Part shown: positions 45,048 to 55,389 of the stretch, in pieces | How positions within the stretch are numbered: the stretch's first letter is position 1 | Layout of the letters: each line of letters begins with the position of its first letter | Assembly: GCA_001599815.1 (NCBI GenBank) | Contig: BCIA01000004.1 | Location: forward strand, 4,862,082-4,926,081 | Direction: 5' to 3' | Source: Furcasterigmium furcatum | Lineage: Eukaryota; Ascomycota; Sordariomycetes; Glomerellales; Plectosphaerellaceae | DNA length: 64,000 bases | Notes under the pieces: generated by a model | Databases searched by the model: none | What the model saw: the letters and a program-made list of their open reading frames with translations, nothing else | Told to the model about the DNA's origin: nothing | Program-made: the position numbers and the translations under genes

Positions 45048-47569
45048 ATGTGGCCAAGAGGCAGATCTTCGACTCCGTGGGCAGTGTAAGCACTATCCGT
45101 TTACCTCTAGCCGCACACCTCCCAGTAACATCAAGTCCGATTTTCTAACGCCCGTTTCCCAGGTCGCTGGGGATAGATATCGGAAGTACATGCAGTAGGG
45201 CCAGTTTGCTCTGCCCTTCGGCGCCTCCCCAGATCCGCGACATCGAGCATCCGACAAGTATCGATGTCAAAGGTCTTGGGCCTGGGGAGTTCTCCAGCAT
45301 GGGGTTTCCTCTAGACACTGGTCCGCAATACACGGGAGCACCGACGGCGAGTGGACGCGTCGCCACTTCGCTCAAGCCCGGGTTTGTGCTCGGCTCTGCC
45401 CTTTCGGTAATCGAAAAGATCGAAAGTGTCTGGGACTATCCCCATGCGCACCGCATCGCAACCATGATGCACCAGAACGATACCTGGCTCCCGCGGCAAT
45501 TCACACTCGGTCTTCGCGATCTGCTCCGGGCTCTTATAGAGGGCGCGCTGGAGGTTTGCGAGCGGGAAAACTACGTGATCGAGTCCATCGGCGTGGCTAT
45601 CCCCGGCCATTGGCATTTCGAGGTCCAGGAAAAGTACCACGAGATGGTGCAATTCGCCTGCAGCCAGTTCCCGAGATGCTCAGGAATTACCAGAGACCGC
45701 ATCCATTTCCATACCGAGACGCAGGCACTGGCTCACTTCATCTTCAAGTGCCGACTGGACATTTTTCAGGACTATCACACGTCCCAAAGCAAAGTCATCA
45801 TTCTAGATTTTGGAGGTCAAAATCTCGTAGGTTCCCATGATTCCCTCCAGCAGGCTCGATAGCTCTTAACACGTGAGCAGAACATCTCGGTGTACTGGGT
45901 GGTGTACTCGGAGGGTGCGCCAAACGCCCTCTACGAGATCTGCGCGTCTTCTGGTAATGGTTCCACTGCCTATCGAGACGCATAAAATTTGTACTTGAAT
46001 TAATTCCGCTTTCCATCTAGGGGCTGTTGGCGGCAGCGAGCAGCATGCCGAGGCCATCGGCGAATACTGCGAGAAACGCTGCCAGGACACTCTCGGTTTA
46101 CCGGGAGACACCGATCGCCGCCAAGGCTTTATCAACGACTTCAACCAGAAGAAAAGAGACCTCGACCCAAATCACAGCGGCGATAAGGACTCTCTGACAA
46201 TGACTTGGGCGGGAACATCCATAAAGCTGACGCCCGACATCATTCGGGAAAAGTTTGAGAGGGTATTTCGCCAGCCGCTGGAGGAAACCAAGAGAGTGCT
46301 GCAGGATTTCTCACCCGAGCAACGACGCCGAACAGCAGCGCGGAAAGCGAGCAACGCGGCCAAGGAGCCACCACCGCCAGCGCCCTGTGTTGTTGTCGCC
46401 GGCGGATCTTCAAGATACAAGCCTCTCCGCGCCAGGATACAGGCTTTGTGTCACGAGAATGGCATCCAGCCGCCAATCTTCGAGAAAGATCTGACATGGA
46501 CTCAGCGCTTTTCGTGAGTCTCGCTATGTTCGGCATTCCGAGTACTAGACTTCGACGGCTGACTGGAACAGGTCCAATGCGATAGCACAAGGTGCTGCCT
46601 TCGCAACAAGAAACGCTATGAGCGTGATGGACTTCGTGGAACGTGGAGCTGCCTTCGGCATTCAAAAGCTCCATGCAGCTGAACCCGGGGAGAGCGAGGC
46701 GGAGAGACAATGGGATGCTGAGGTTCAGGTTCTCTACAGAAAGGTCAGTTCTGCTCATGCCAAGAAGACAATTAGCTAACCGGTCATTTGTCCAGCGCCC
46801 CTCTGTACTTTCGAAGCAAGAAACCTACCACCTTAAACAAGGAGAAGAGCTCAAGGTCATCTGCAACCCGTTGCTGGCAGCCGAAAACGACCCGCCTCCC
46901 CGAACGATCCACTATAAGGACGCGTACGATGTCTTTCATCTCGGGGCCTTCCACGCGGGAGAGGCAACGGTCAGGATGGGCATCTACCCGAATCGGAACG
47001 AATATCGCCTGCAGCTCCACGTGGACTGGACATCTGCTGCGCCGGACGGGCCTGCTCTGACGGGCTACATCACGCTTCCGCTGCGGTTCGACAGATCTTC
47101 GAGCTGCGTGCTGGTCACGGACGATTTCGCAAAGCGCGAATCCAGCCTTCTAGCAGAGGCTTGGTCGACAACGCCGGATGTTCCGTTCCACGGCCGCAAC
47201 CTGGACGCTACGACCATGTCACCCGACTCCCAGGCCCTGGGCTCAGGAACCATCAATGGGAATGGTTCTGCGGAGGTAGTCTCCGCCGATACCGATACCA
47301 GCGATGATAATGAGTCGTCTGTCTCCAGCAGTGAAGAAGACGATGCCTCAGACGACTCCGACTTTGACGCGTCGAAAATAGTGCGTCGCACCCGAGGAGG
47401 GACGAGAGGTGGCAGGGGACGGGGAAGGGGGAGAGGGAGAGGGGCGAGGCCGGTGAGTAGAGAAAGCAGCAGAGAAAGAAGCAAAGACCGGAGTACCAGA
47501 GAAGGGACGAGAGGAAAGCAGAGAGGCAGTCCACGAGGAAGACGGAGAGGAGGGAGAACAACTACCTAG
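45048..47569 (+). CDS. Hsp70-like (HSPA12-type) ATPase with acidic linker and C-terminal RGG tail
   Basis: Six exons: 45048-45085, 45163-45826, 45881-45953, 46021-46513, 46572-46743, 46796-47569, giving 737 residues; all junctions are GT-AG and frame-consistent. The actin/Hsp70 ATPase motifs are phosphate-1 LGIDIGSTCS (about 15-23), phosphate-2 LDFGGQ (about 228-232) and an adenosine-type VVVAGGSSRY (about 382-390). A beta-rich segment of about 130 residues takes the place of the Hsp70 peptide-binding domain. A Ser/Asp/Glu stretch (about 640-675) and an RGG/GRGRGRG tail with Arg-Ser repeats (about 681-737) end the protein. Family knowledge places such proteins as divergent chaperone-like ATPases; the RGG tail predicts RNA or methyl-arginine interactions (inference). 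The 38-bp first exon is the least certain part. Confidence 0.85.
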
Positions 47570-47767
47570 TAGTGGACTGTAGTTATAATTTAGATGGATA
47601 AGCCCCCAGAACGTCTGGGACCGGTCAAGGACTTCGGCGCTCTTAAGTTTATGGCAGTACTACGGACGGTCGTCTTTGTTGTAGCCGTCTTCGATATAGC
47701 TGCTGCCGTACAGGTACCAGACACCCTTCAGACCTCCTGATCCGGCCATTGGTAGTCTCACCGCCAC

Positions 47768-48508
47768 ATGTCAGCATGGCTCATCATGAGTAAGAGCCCT
47801 CTAACCCCGCCTACAGGGAACTGGGAAGATGTCACTCACCGAGGCATTTGGATCCTACTCTTTTTATCAGCTCTTTTGTATAGTTCCAGCTCCAGACCGA
47901 GCAAATACGACATCCGCAAATTCGAACGTCCCCGCGACAAGCGCACGGAGGAACTAAAAGAAACACATCCGCAGGGCCGGGCGCCGCAGCTCATCACCCC
48001 CGATGGCCGGGTCATCGCGCAGCTCAGCGCCGTCGTGCTGCACCTCATCTGCACCTACGACGCCGATCACCGCTTCCACGACCCGGGCAGCGACGACCCC
48101 GTGCGCGAGGAGTACCTCGTCAGCATCGGCATCACGGACCTTTCGGTCATAGCCGGGCAGAAGAACATGCGGCAGGTGCTCGTGGCGCGGTCACCGTTCT
48201 TCGTGCGGCCTGTTTTCAGCCACACGAGGAGCCTGATCGCCAGCATCACGCTGGACCCGGACCTGAAAGCCGCCATGGGGGTGTTGGAGGCGGAGCTGCG
48301 AGGGAGGGAGTGGTTCGCGGGGCCGGGAGGGGGCCCGTCCAGGGCGGATATCGTTCTCAAGTTCGCGCTGGACTTGCTCGTGCACCCCAAGTTCGTATCC
48401 CTGGAGGAATATCCTGCTGTAAGTGCGTGGTATACTAGGTGTGAAGAGAGGGACGCATGGAAGCGGGCATTGGACAAGGGGAACGGATATAGCCTGTTGT
48501 TCTTTTGA
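47768..48508 (+). CDS. Glutathione S-transferase-like protein with aberrant N-terminus
   Basis: Single frame of up to 246 residues; an internal ATG at 47786 (MSKSPLTPPTG) is the more typical fungal GST start. From KYDIRKFERPRDKR onward it follows the Gtt1-like GST pattern: THPQGRAPQLITPDGRVI (end of the thioredoxin fold with the cis-Pro region), then an all-helical C-terminal domain with SPFFVRPVF and WFAGPGGGPSRADI. What should be the first strand and helix (normally a YxLxxSRSxRILWLLEEL-like segment) is replaced by HRGIWILLFLSALLYSSSS, which keeps little of that pattern. No intron that would restore it was found. Either the N-terminus has diverged, or a frameshift or lost exon has damaged it. 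If the thioredoxin fold is broken, glutathione binding would be lost. Confidence 0.7.
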   Translation: MSAWLIMSKSPLTPPTGNWEDVTHRGIWILLFLSALLYSSSSRPSKYDIRKFERPRDKRTEELKETHPQGRAPQLITPDGRVIAQLSAVVLHLICTYDADHRFHDPGSDDPVREEYLVSIGITDLSVIAGQKNMRQVLVARSPFFVRPVFSHTRSLIASITLDPDLKAAMGVLEAELRGREWFAGPGGGPSRADIVLKFALDLLVHPKFVSLEEYPAVSAWYTRCEERDAWKRALDKGNGYSLLFF

Positions 48509-49396
48509 GGTCGAATTGCCTGGTTCTTGTGTCTTATCTCGTAGCTGAGAACGCCTTGATATGGCACTGCCCTGTCAAGGTGGAGGCACTGCATGAACGA
48601 GGAGATCTGACCGGAAACCCGGAGCGGGTTGTTAATCTGGTGTAGTCGCCTGGTGTTTGAACACGATGCTGGAAGTGCATTATTTCCCTTATACACCCGA
48701 TCCTTCGCCTGGGTAGGTACTGAGAAACGGTAGCCAATGTATACGTGTAACTCGGGGATCAATCCAGTGTATGCTACGGACCTATGTAACTCAGGTAGGA
48801 CAAGTCCAATGTCAGACTTAACTTATGGCCCGTGCATCGCCTCGCTTCACTTCTCACGGTCCCGTCTGTCCACAGCTGGGAACCTAGACCTCGACCAACA
48901 AACGTACAAACCAAAGTGCCTCAGATAGGGAACGACAGGGCCGGCCCTGTCGATCTTTGCTCTGTCAGCGTTCCACCGACCACCAGTCTAGCAGGCTGGT
49001 GGTGTCGACCTCCCCGATAAGGTTGCAGAATCCTACGCTGTCCCACCCCAGTTCACCCCATCCGGCCGTTATCCCATCCATCATCCGTTATCCCCGCGAT
49101 CAACGTTCACCACCCCCTCATTGTGCGACTCCTCCATGGCCGGCATTGGCAGTGACGAACGTCGTACTCCACGCGATGCCAAGGATCACCTAGCATTGAA
49201 TAGGAAGGAGAACGTCGAAGATGCCGATTGAGATAATGCAAAGTGAGGTCAGTGAGGGGGAGATGGAACGACCTGCCCGGAGGAGATGAAGCCGGGGAGA
49301 TAAAGCTGCGATGCTCCGCGAGGGAAGAGTTGCCAGCTCCTTGTCCCCTCAGCTCTTCGCTTTGCTGGACTCTGCTTGAGTGTCCAAATACACACT
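48509..49396. other. Intergenic region
   Basis: 888 bp without a supported gene. The final 100 bp are the presumed promoter and leader of the carboxypeptidase gene. Confidence 0.4.
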
Positions 49397-50726
49397 ATGA
49401 AAGCCCTCTCCATCCTCCCTCTTCTTGCCTCTCTGGCCGTCGCCGAGCGCGTCTCGTACGATGGCCACAAGGTCTTCCGCATCTTCCCCACCAGGGACCT
49501 CAGCATCGGTGACATCTCCAAGGTGCTCGAGGCCGTCGAGTACGATGAGTGGAACAAGGACACCAACGACATTGTCGTGAGCATCTCGCCTGACCAGCTC
49601 GATGCCTTTGAGTCCCTTGGCTTGAACACGCACCTGATGCACGCGGACCTGGGTCGGTCCATCGTTGAGGAGTCCCGCCCCAGTTCCGTGTGGAAGAGGC
49701 AGGTCGACGACCTCTCCTGGTACGACAGCTACCACGACTACGCGGACCATGTCACCTACTTTGAGGACTTGCAGGCCGCCTACCCCAACAACTCGGAGAT
49801 CGTGTCCACCGGAACTTCGTACGAAGGGAGGGACATGTACGGCATCCACATCTGGGGCGCCGACGGCCCCGGAAAGCCCGCCGTTGTGTGGCACGGTACC
49901 GTCCACGCCAGAGAATGGATCTCCGCCCCCGTCGTCGAGTACCTTGCCCTGAACCTCCTCACGGAATACGGTAACGACGACGACGTGACGGAGCTGGTCG
50001 ACAGCTATGACTACTGGATCTTCCCCTTCGTGAACCCGGACGGTAAGCCCCTCCCGCCCTAATGATGGCGCCGGCCCCGACTTACACGAGACAGGCTTCG
50101 TCCACACCCAGACCACCGAGCGCATGTGGCGCAAGAACCGCCAGCCGCCGCCCTGCTCCAGCAACTCGACGTGCTACGGTCGAGACATCAACCGCAACTG
50201 GCCCTACAAGTGGAACGCCACTGCTGCCGGCGCGTCCTCGAACCCCTGCTCCCAGACCTACAAGGGCGAGAGGGAGGCGGACACGCCCGAGATGCAGGGC
50301 ATGCACGCCCTGATCGACAAGCTGCGCGACGAGGTCGGCATCAAGCTCTTCATCGACTGGCACAGCTTCAGCCAGTTCCTCCTCGCGCCCGTCGGCTGGG
50401 ACTGCAAGACGTACGTCCCGACCCTCGGCGAGCACACCTACGTGGCACACCAGACGTCCCGGGCCATTCGCTCCGTCTCGGGCACGCAGTTCGTCTTTGG
50501 GCCCTCCTGCTCCGTCCTGTACTTCTCGACCGGGTACAGCGTCGACTACGCGTACGAGGTCGGCAAGGCCAAGTACTCGTACCTCATCGAGCTCCGCGAC
50601 ACGGGCAACTACGGCTTCATCCTGCCGCCGGAGCAGATCCGGGGAAGCGTCGAGGAGCAGTGGGCGGGCATGAAGACGATGCTGAGCCTGCTGGACACGG
50701 ACCTGTTTACGTCGATCAGCGGTTGA
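49397..50726 (+). CDS. Secreted metallocarboxypeptidase (M14A, carboxypeptidase A-like)
   Basis: Two exons, 49397-50042 and 50095-50726, giving 425 residues. A signal peptide (MKALSILPLLASLAVA) and a propeptide (about 17-105) precede the mature enzyme. Zinc ligands and catalytic residues are all visible: His170 and Glu173 in VHAREW, Arg/Asn in GRDINRNW, His305 in IDWHSFSQ, and the catalytic Glu381 in IELRDTGNYGF. Cysteines (PPCSSNSTC) could make the family disulphide. Expected role: removal of C-terminal residues from extracellular peptides after endoprotease action. Length and layout are normal for fungal digestive carboxypeptidases. The intron is 52 bp, phase 1, and interrupts the codon of a conserved Gly in VNPDGFVHT. 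Confidence 0.95.
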
Positions 50727-51255
50727 GCCTGATGGTTTGGGGTGCATGATGATCGAGATTTCAAACAGATCCAAGCGAGATAGATCAATGCAGCCAATTT
50801 AATTCTCCGACTCATGTGTTCGCTCGCTTGGCCATCGAGTCCGGGGCCTCCGGAGACTTCCGGCCCAGGGCTGGAGATCTGGTTCCGGGCCGGCCGGGCC
50901 GTGGCGTCAGCTACTGCACATCGCCTCGCCCGCCCGATGCGCTGGTCGTGGCCCTTTCATGACACGTGCAAATCCATCCAGGATGCCCCCGGCCGACCCA
51001 AAATCTGCCACCATTCACCCTTGTCACGACAATCTCGGGCATTGAGACCAAGCCTTGGTTGTTTGCTTCGAGACATCTGCCGGGTGGTCTGTGCCAGCTG
51101 CTGGTAACACGGGCCAAGCCGGCTTACTGCTTTCGTATTGACTCCCCATAAACGACGTGGCAGGGGGCCGAGAACTTCACCATCCACCTCATCTTCATGG
51201 CCGACTCCCGCTCATTCACCTCCCCCATCTAGCCTCACCGCGAGAATCAACCGCA
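50727..51255. other. Intergenic region
   Basis: 529 bp. The following ATG (51256) was chosen over the upstream in-frame start at 51157, whose 33 codons are His/Pro-rich and lack family similarity. Confidence 0.45.
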
Positions 51256-52719
51256 ATGGAAGCTCACGACGCCAGTGTGCGCCGCATCGCGGCCGAGGTC
51301 AACGGCTTCTACTTCCGAAAAGAGCCCTTCCGCATCTTCCACGGCTCGACCAACTCCACGCGGCCGCCCCACAACCAGCGCGTCGTCGACATCAGCTCAC
51401 TCTCCCATGTCCTCTCCGTCGACGAGGAGGCCAGGACGGTCGTGGTCGAGCCGAACGTGCCGATGGACCGGCTCGTGGACGCCACCCTCAAGCACGGCCT
51501 CATGCCGCCGGTCGTGATGGAGTTCCCGGGGATCACCGTCGGCGGCGGGTTCGCCGGGTCCGCCGGAGAGAGCAGCTCCTTCAAGCACGGCGGGTTCCAC
51601 TCGGCCGTGACGGCCATCGAGATGGTCCTCGCCACGGGGGAGATCGTCGCCGCGTCGCCGACGGAGAGGCCGGACCTCTTCCACGGCGCCGGCGGCGCCC
51701 TCGGCACCCTCGGGATCGTCACCCGGCTGGAGATGAAGCTGATCAAGGCGGCCAAGTACGTCAGGACGGTGTACACCGTCTACGGCGCCCCCTCGTCGAC
51801 GACGACGGGCGTCAAGCTCGAGACGGAGAACCGCGAGAACGACTTCGTCGAGGGCATCATCTACTCGCAGAAGCTGGGCGTCGTCATCACGGGGCGGATG
51901 ACGGACGACCTGCCCAAAGCGTTCAAGCCGCAGACGTTCAGCAGGCCGAGCGACCCGTGGTTCTACCTGCACATCCAGAAGCGCATCGTGCCCGAGGCCA
52001 ACTCGCCCGTCGTCGAGTCGTCCGTGGTGGACTACATCCCCATCAGGGACTACCTCTTCCGCTACGACCGCGGCGGCTTCTGGACGGGCGAGCTGGCGTT
52101 CAAGTACTTCGGCTTCGTCCCGTTCAACAGGGTCACGCGGCGCGTGCTCAACCGCCTCATGCACACGCGGAACCTGTACCGCGCCGGCCTCGGCGGCGGC
52201 AGCAGGATGACCTTCCGCTACATCGTCCACGACCTGTCGCTGCCGTACTCGGGCGTGGACGCCTTCATCAAGTACGTGGCGGACGACCTCGACATCTGGC
52301 CGCTGTGGCTGTGCCCGCTGCCGCCGATCGAGACGCCGACGTTCCACCCGTCGACGAACGAACCCGGCGGCGCCGAGGCGCAGCCCATGCTCAACGTCGG
52401 CGTCTGGGGCCTGGGGTCGAGCAACCTCGAGACGTTCGTCAAGATGAACCGCGACCTCGAGGGGAAGGTCCGCGAGCTGGGCGGCCGGAAGGTGCTCTAC
52501 TCGCACACGTACTACACGGAGGACGAGTTCTGGGAGATCTACGGCAGGGACTGGTACGACGCGCTGCGGGAGAAGTACCACGCCACGACACTGCCGACGG
52601 CGTACGACAAGGTGAAGGTGGACGTCGAGAAGGAGAGGAACCGCAAGGGCGTGTTCAGCAAGCTGGCCGTCGCGTGGCCCTTTGCCGGCCTGATCGGGGT
52701 TGTCTCGGCCCTGCGATGA
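51256..52719 (+). CDS. FAD-binding oxidoreductase, DWF1/DHCR24 (delta24-sterol reductase)-like
   Basis: Single exon, 487 residues. A PCMH-type FAD domain (about 20-185) shows the dinucleotide loop GITVGGGFAGSAGESSS and GAGGALGTLGIVTRLEMKL. It is followed by FWTGELAFKYFGFVPFNR, a substrate-domain segment typical of DWF1/DHCR24-like proteins, and a final hydrophobic helix. In plants and animals these enzymes reduce or isomerise the sterol side-chain delta24 bond. Filamentous fungi make ergosterol by another route, so the sterol link is inference from the family only. The region is extremely GC-rich with strong third-position C/G, which produces long false ORFs in other frames. Confidence 0.88.
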   Translation: MEAHDASVRRIAAEVNGFYFRKEPFRIFHGSTNSTRPPHNQRVVDISSLSHVLSVDEEARTVVVEPNVPMDRLVDATLKHGLMPPVVMEFPGITVGGGFAGSAGESSSFKHGGFHSAVTAIEMVLATGEIVAASPTERPDLFHGAGGALGTLGIVTRLEMKLIKAAKYVRTVYTVYGAPSSTTTGVKLETENRENDFVEGIIYSQKLGVVITGRMTDDLPKAFKPQTFSRPSDPWFYLHIQKRIVPEANSPVVESSVVDYIPIRDYLFRYDRGGFWTGELAFKYFGFVPFNRVTRRVLNRLMHTRNLYRAGLGGGSRMTFRYIVHDLSLPYSGVDAFIKYVADDLDIWPLWLCPLPPIETPTFHPSTNEPGGAEAQPMLNVGVWGLGSSNLETFVKMNRDLEGKVRELGGRKVLYSHTYYTEDEFWEIYGRDWYDALREKYHATTLPTAYDKVKVDVEKERNRKGVFSKLAVAWPFAGLIGVVSALR

Positions 52720-52847
52720 AGAAGGGGCGCGTTTCCGCGAGGGATGATGGGTTTTGCAGGGATGCTAATTTATTGTATGATAGAAAAAAATACCCGTCGG
52801 CCGGTCATCAGCGGTCTTTGATTGAGACGAATTTGTACACTTCCTTG

Positions 52848-53984
52848 TCATGCCCTGCTCTTCTGCCACTCGGTCGCTTGCTCGACCATGGACTTGTAGA
52901 GATCGCCACGCCAGCCTCCCTCCCCATCCTCGCCGAACTCGACTTTATCGAGTTTCCAGTTACACAATCCCTCCGCCCTGGCGCCGTCGGGGTGGTCCAG
53001 CACGCCGATGGCGATGTCCAGCTCGTTCGGGGTGGAGTCTCCGGCGAAGAAGATGGCCGCGGCGCAGGTTGAGCAGTAGAACCGATGGGCCTCCTTCGAG
53101 CTCTGGTACACGGTGAGGGTGCCGAGCCTGGGGTCCTTGTTCTTGACCGCGTCCAGGAGGTCGCTCTTGTTACTGAACTCAGGGTCTGCGGACGGCGAGT
53201 CCGTCGAGGAGATGTGGGTGATGGGCGCAAAAGTCCAGTACGCAGTGTCGGCGCCGGTTGTCTTGACACATGAGTCGCACCCATCGAGGATGGTCTCGTA
53301 CTTCCCAGTCGCCTTGTCGACGAACCAGGGGATCTCATCGGCGGGGAGCGACAGGAGGTCAGTGCCAGAGCGGACGAAGAGCTTGACGCCCCTGCAATGG
53401 CACCAGAGGGGCGTGATGTCAGGCCTGGCCGCCTCCCCGGCAGAAGTCCCGGAGTCTTTGGGGGTCCCAGGCCAGTCAAACGAGAGCTTGTGGCTGTGGT
53501 CGGCGAATTCTGTCCAGCGATCAGAAGGGGCGCCGTCAGGGGAGTGCCTCATCCACATGGACGCGCCGCCGTCAATCGTGTCTTGGACGAAGATGTGTTC
53601 TTCGAACTTGAGGAGACCGGGGAGGTTGTTCAGCGCCCCCGCGAAGGCTGTCAGACGACCTTCTTCGGGCAACTTATTGAACATGCGGCAGAAGCAGGTC
53701 GGGCATGTGTACTCCTTGACGCGCGGCGAGAAGTCGTAGAGCCTGAGATGGGAGAGGTCCTCGCGCGGATTGGGCCAGGGGACGTCCGAGAGATACAAGT
53801 TGCCTGTGGCATGGCGGCAGGATTCGCAGTGGCATTTGCTCGCTGTCAAGGGGAGGGATGAGGTCGGAACCTCTGCGGTGAAGGTGTTGGCCTTGCAGTG
53901 GCATTGGACCTGCAGGGTCGTGGTCGCCGCGGGGGACATGTTTGGAGTCAGTTCTGAGACTCTGAGTTGAGGAGATAAGTTCAT
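52848..53984 (-). CDS. Protein with two GFA (glutathione-dependent formaldehyde-activating) zinc domains
   Basis: Single exon, 378 residues. Two GFA/CENP-V-like modules lie in tandem. Module one (about 25-150) has CHCKAN, CHCESC and CPTCFC; module two (about 195-345) has CHCRGV, CDSC and YCSTCAAA. These cysteine pairs build the two zinc sites of the family. Known members bind glutathione adducts or act on small thiol conjugates; many fungal members are uncharacterised. There is no signal peptide. Module two keeps fewer of the paired cysteines (CDSC in place of CxCxxC spacing), so its metal binding may differ. The 3' end is 128 bp from the flavoprotein stop, in convergent orientation. Confidence 0.9.
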   Translation of the reverse strand: MNLSPQLRVSELTPNMSPAATTTLQVQCHCKANTFTAEVPTSSLPLTASKCHCESCRHATGNLYLSDVPWPNPREDLSHLRLYDFSPRVKEYTCPTCFCRMFNKLPEEGRLTAFAGALNNLPGLLKFEEHIFVQDTIDGGASMWMRHSPDGAPSDRWTEFADHSHKLSFDWPGTPKDSGTSAGEAARPDITPLWCHCRGVKLFVRSGTDLLSLPADEIPWFVDKATGKYETILDGCDSCVKTTGADTAYWTFAPITHISSTDSPSADPEFSNKSDLLDAVKNKDPRLGTLTVYQSSKEAHRFYCSTCAAAIFFAGDSTPNELDIAIGVLDHPDGARAEGLCNWKLDKVEFGEDGEGGWRGDLYKSMVEQATEWQKSRA

Positions 53985-54942
53985 GTGATGCAGGTTCGAG
54001 TTGTGAAGGAGTTACACTCGGTTGTGGTGTTGGTGAGGGGAGGATGAGGAGATCAAGGGCGTGGGTGACAGCCGAGCTGAACCCAACTTACACGGTTCTA
54101 CGATACCGGAATGAAGTCCAGTTCACCTGCCTGACTGTTTGTGCCTTCAGTACCTGAGAGCGCCCCACAATCCTCGGTTTCCTGAGGTACCTTTCTGCGC
54201 ATGTTACTTATTTAGGATACTCCTAAACCCCTGCTTCTGGGGTCTCCTGATTCGCCGATATACCCTTGCTTCGCATCGCTGGAAGTCACGAGTAACGAAA
54301 GTTCAGGGGGTGAACTGTAGCTGAACATCGGATAGATACCATGACGCACCCGTGACAGCATCGGGATTGAATATTCAGACTAGCACTTTATCTTCAGCCA
54401 GGGCCGGATGCTTAGAAGCTTTTTAGTAAACACCAACCCCAATCCTCAAGGCACAGCGCCAGTCCACGAGATGCTCTTCTCTCAGTGGAGGTCAGATGCT
54501 CTCAGTTGAGTGTTTGACTCGACTTGCACTTGAAATCCCCAGGGCGCCAGAGATGAAACATCCACGCCGAAACTCCTTCTTAAACCCGCCCCCCGCGTAA
54601 GTCATCTCCTGTGTTCCTGAATCTGGCTGCCAGACCTGTCTCCGTCTTCAGCGTTGCGCCCAGCCCACTTGGCGATCTTGTCTATTTGGCGGGGCATCAT
54701 CCATCGCGGCGGGGCAGTGCCCGTGCTTGAATCGTGCTCCAGGGGTCCGTCAGCGTCTTTGCGGCCACGATGCGACATTCCCCCGCATCAGTCGCATGTG
54801 CGTCTCTTTTTCCCTCCGTCCCCTTCACCGCACAATCCCGCCAGAGCCATTGCGCGGCTGCTCAGCCCTCCACGCCCCCAGGAGATCGCCACCGACATCC
54901 CCTCGTCCGCCTCTCCAACCCAGACACTCCGACAAGCCCATC
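53985..54942. other. Intergenic, divergent promoter of GFA protein and coactosin
   Basis: 958 bp without a supported gene. The last 250 bp before the coactosin ATG are C/T-rich, a common leader feature. In-frame codons upstream of 54943 look like leader rather than protein. Confidence 0.45.
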
Positions 54943-55389
54943 ATGTCCGGCCTCGAAGCCCCCGAGGTCGCCGCCGCCTACGACGCCGTCCGCTCCGATA
55001 AGGAGGAGACCCCGACCTGGCTGCTCCTCTCCCACGCCTCCGCCGGCCTCAACGCCCCCCTGACCCTCTCCAAGACGGGCTCCGGCGACCTCTCCGAGCT
55101 GGCCGCCGAGCTGGACGACGCACAGGTCCAGTACGCCTATGTCCGCGTCGAGTACGCCAACGACTCGGAGAGCAAGCGCGTCAAGTTCGTCCTCATCGTC
55201 TGGATCGGCGAGAACACAAAGGTCATGCGCAAGGCCCGCGTCAGCATCGAGTCCGGCGACGTCCGCAGGGTCCTCGCCCACCACAGCATCCAGGTCAACG
55301 CCAGCGACAAGGGCGACCTCGACGAGAAGGAGATCGTCGCCCGCCTGCGCAAGGCCGGCGGCGCCGACTACAACGGCGGGCGCGGCTGA
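54943..55389 (+). CDS. Coactosin-like actin-binding protein (ADF-H domain)
   Basis: Single exon, 148 residues from MSGLEAPEVAAAYD. The whole protein is one ADF/cofilin-homology domain: an N-terminal helix (AAAYDAVRSD), the central strands ending YAYVRVEYAN and KFVLIVWIGE, then the actin-contacting helix KVMRKARVSIES and the C-terminal RVLAHHSIQVNA segment that is typical of coactosins rather than cofilins. Role: binds actin filaments without severing. An upstream in-frame extension of 72 codons (from 54727) is low-complexity leader. Confidence 0.93.
   Translation: MSGLEAPEVAAAYDAVRSDKEETPTWLLLSHASAGLNAPLTLSKTGSGDLSELAAELDDAQVQYAYVRVEYANDSESKRVKFVLIVWIGENTKVMRKARVSIESGDVRRVLAHHSIQVNASDKGDLDEKEIVARLRKAGGADYNGGRG

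Noticed and set aside
51157..51255. Upstream in-frame start for the DWF1-like flavoprotein
   Set aside because: The 33 extra codons are His/Pro-rich leader-like sequence; the family start fits ATG 51256.
51138..53072. 644-codon plus-strand ORF and 394-codon minus ORF (51397-52581) over the flavoprotein
   Set aside because: Both are shadows caused by the very GC-rich third positions of the real gene; their translations are Arg/Ala/Pro/Gly-rich without family signatures.
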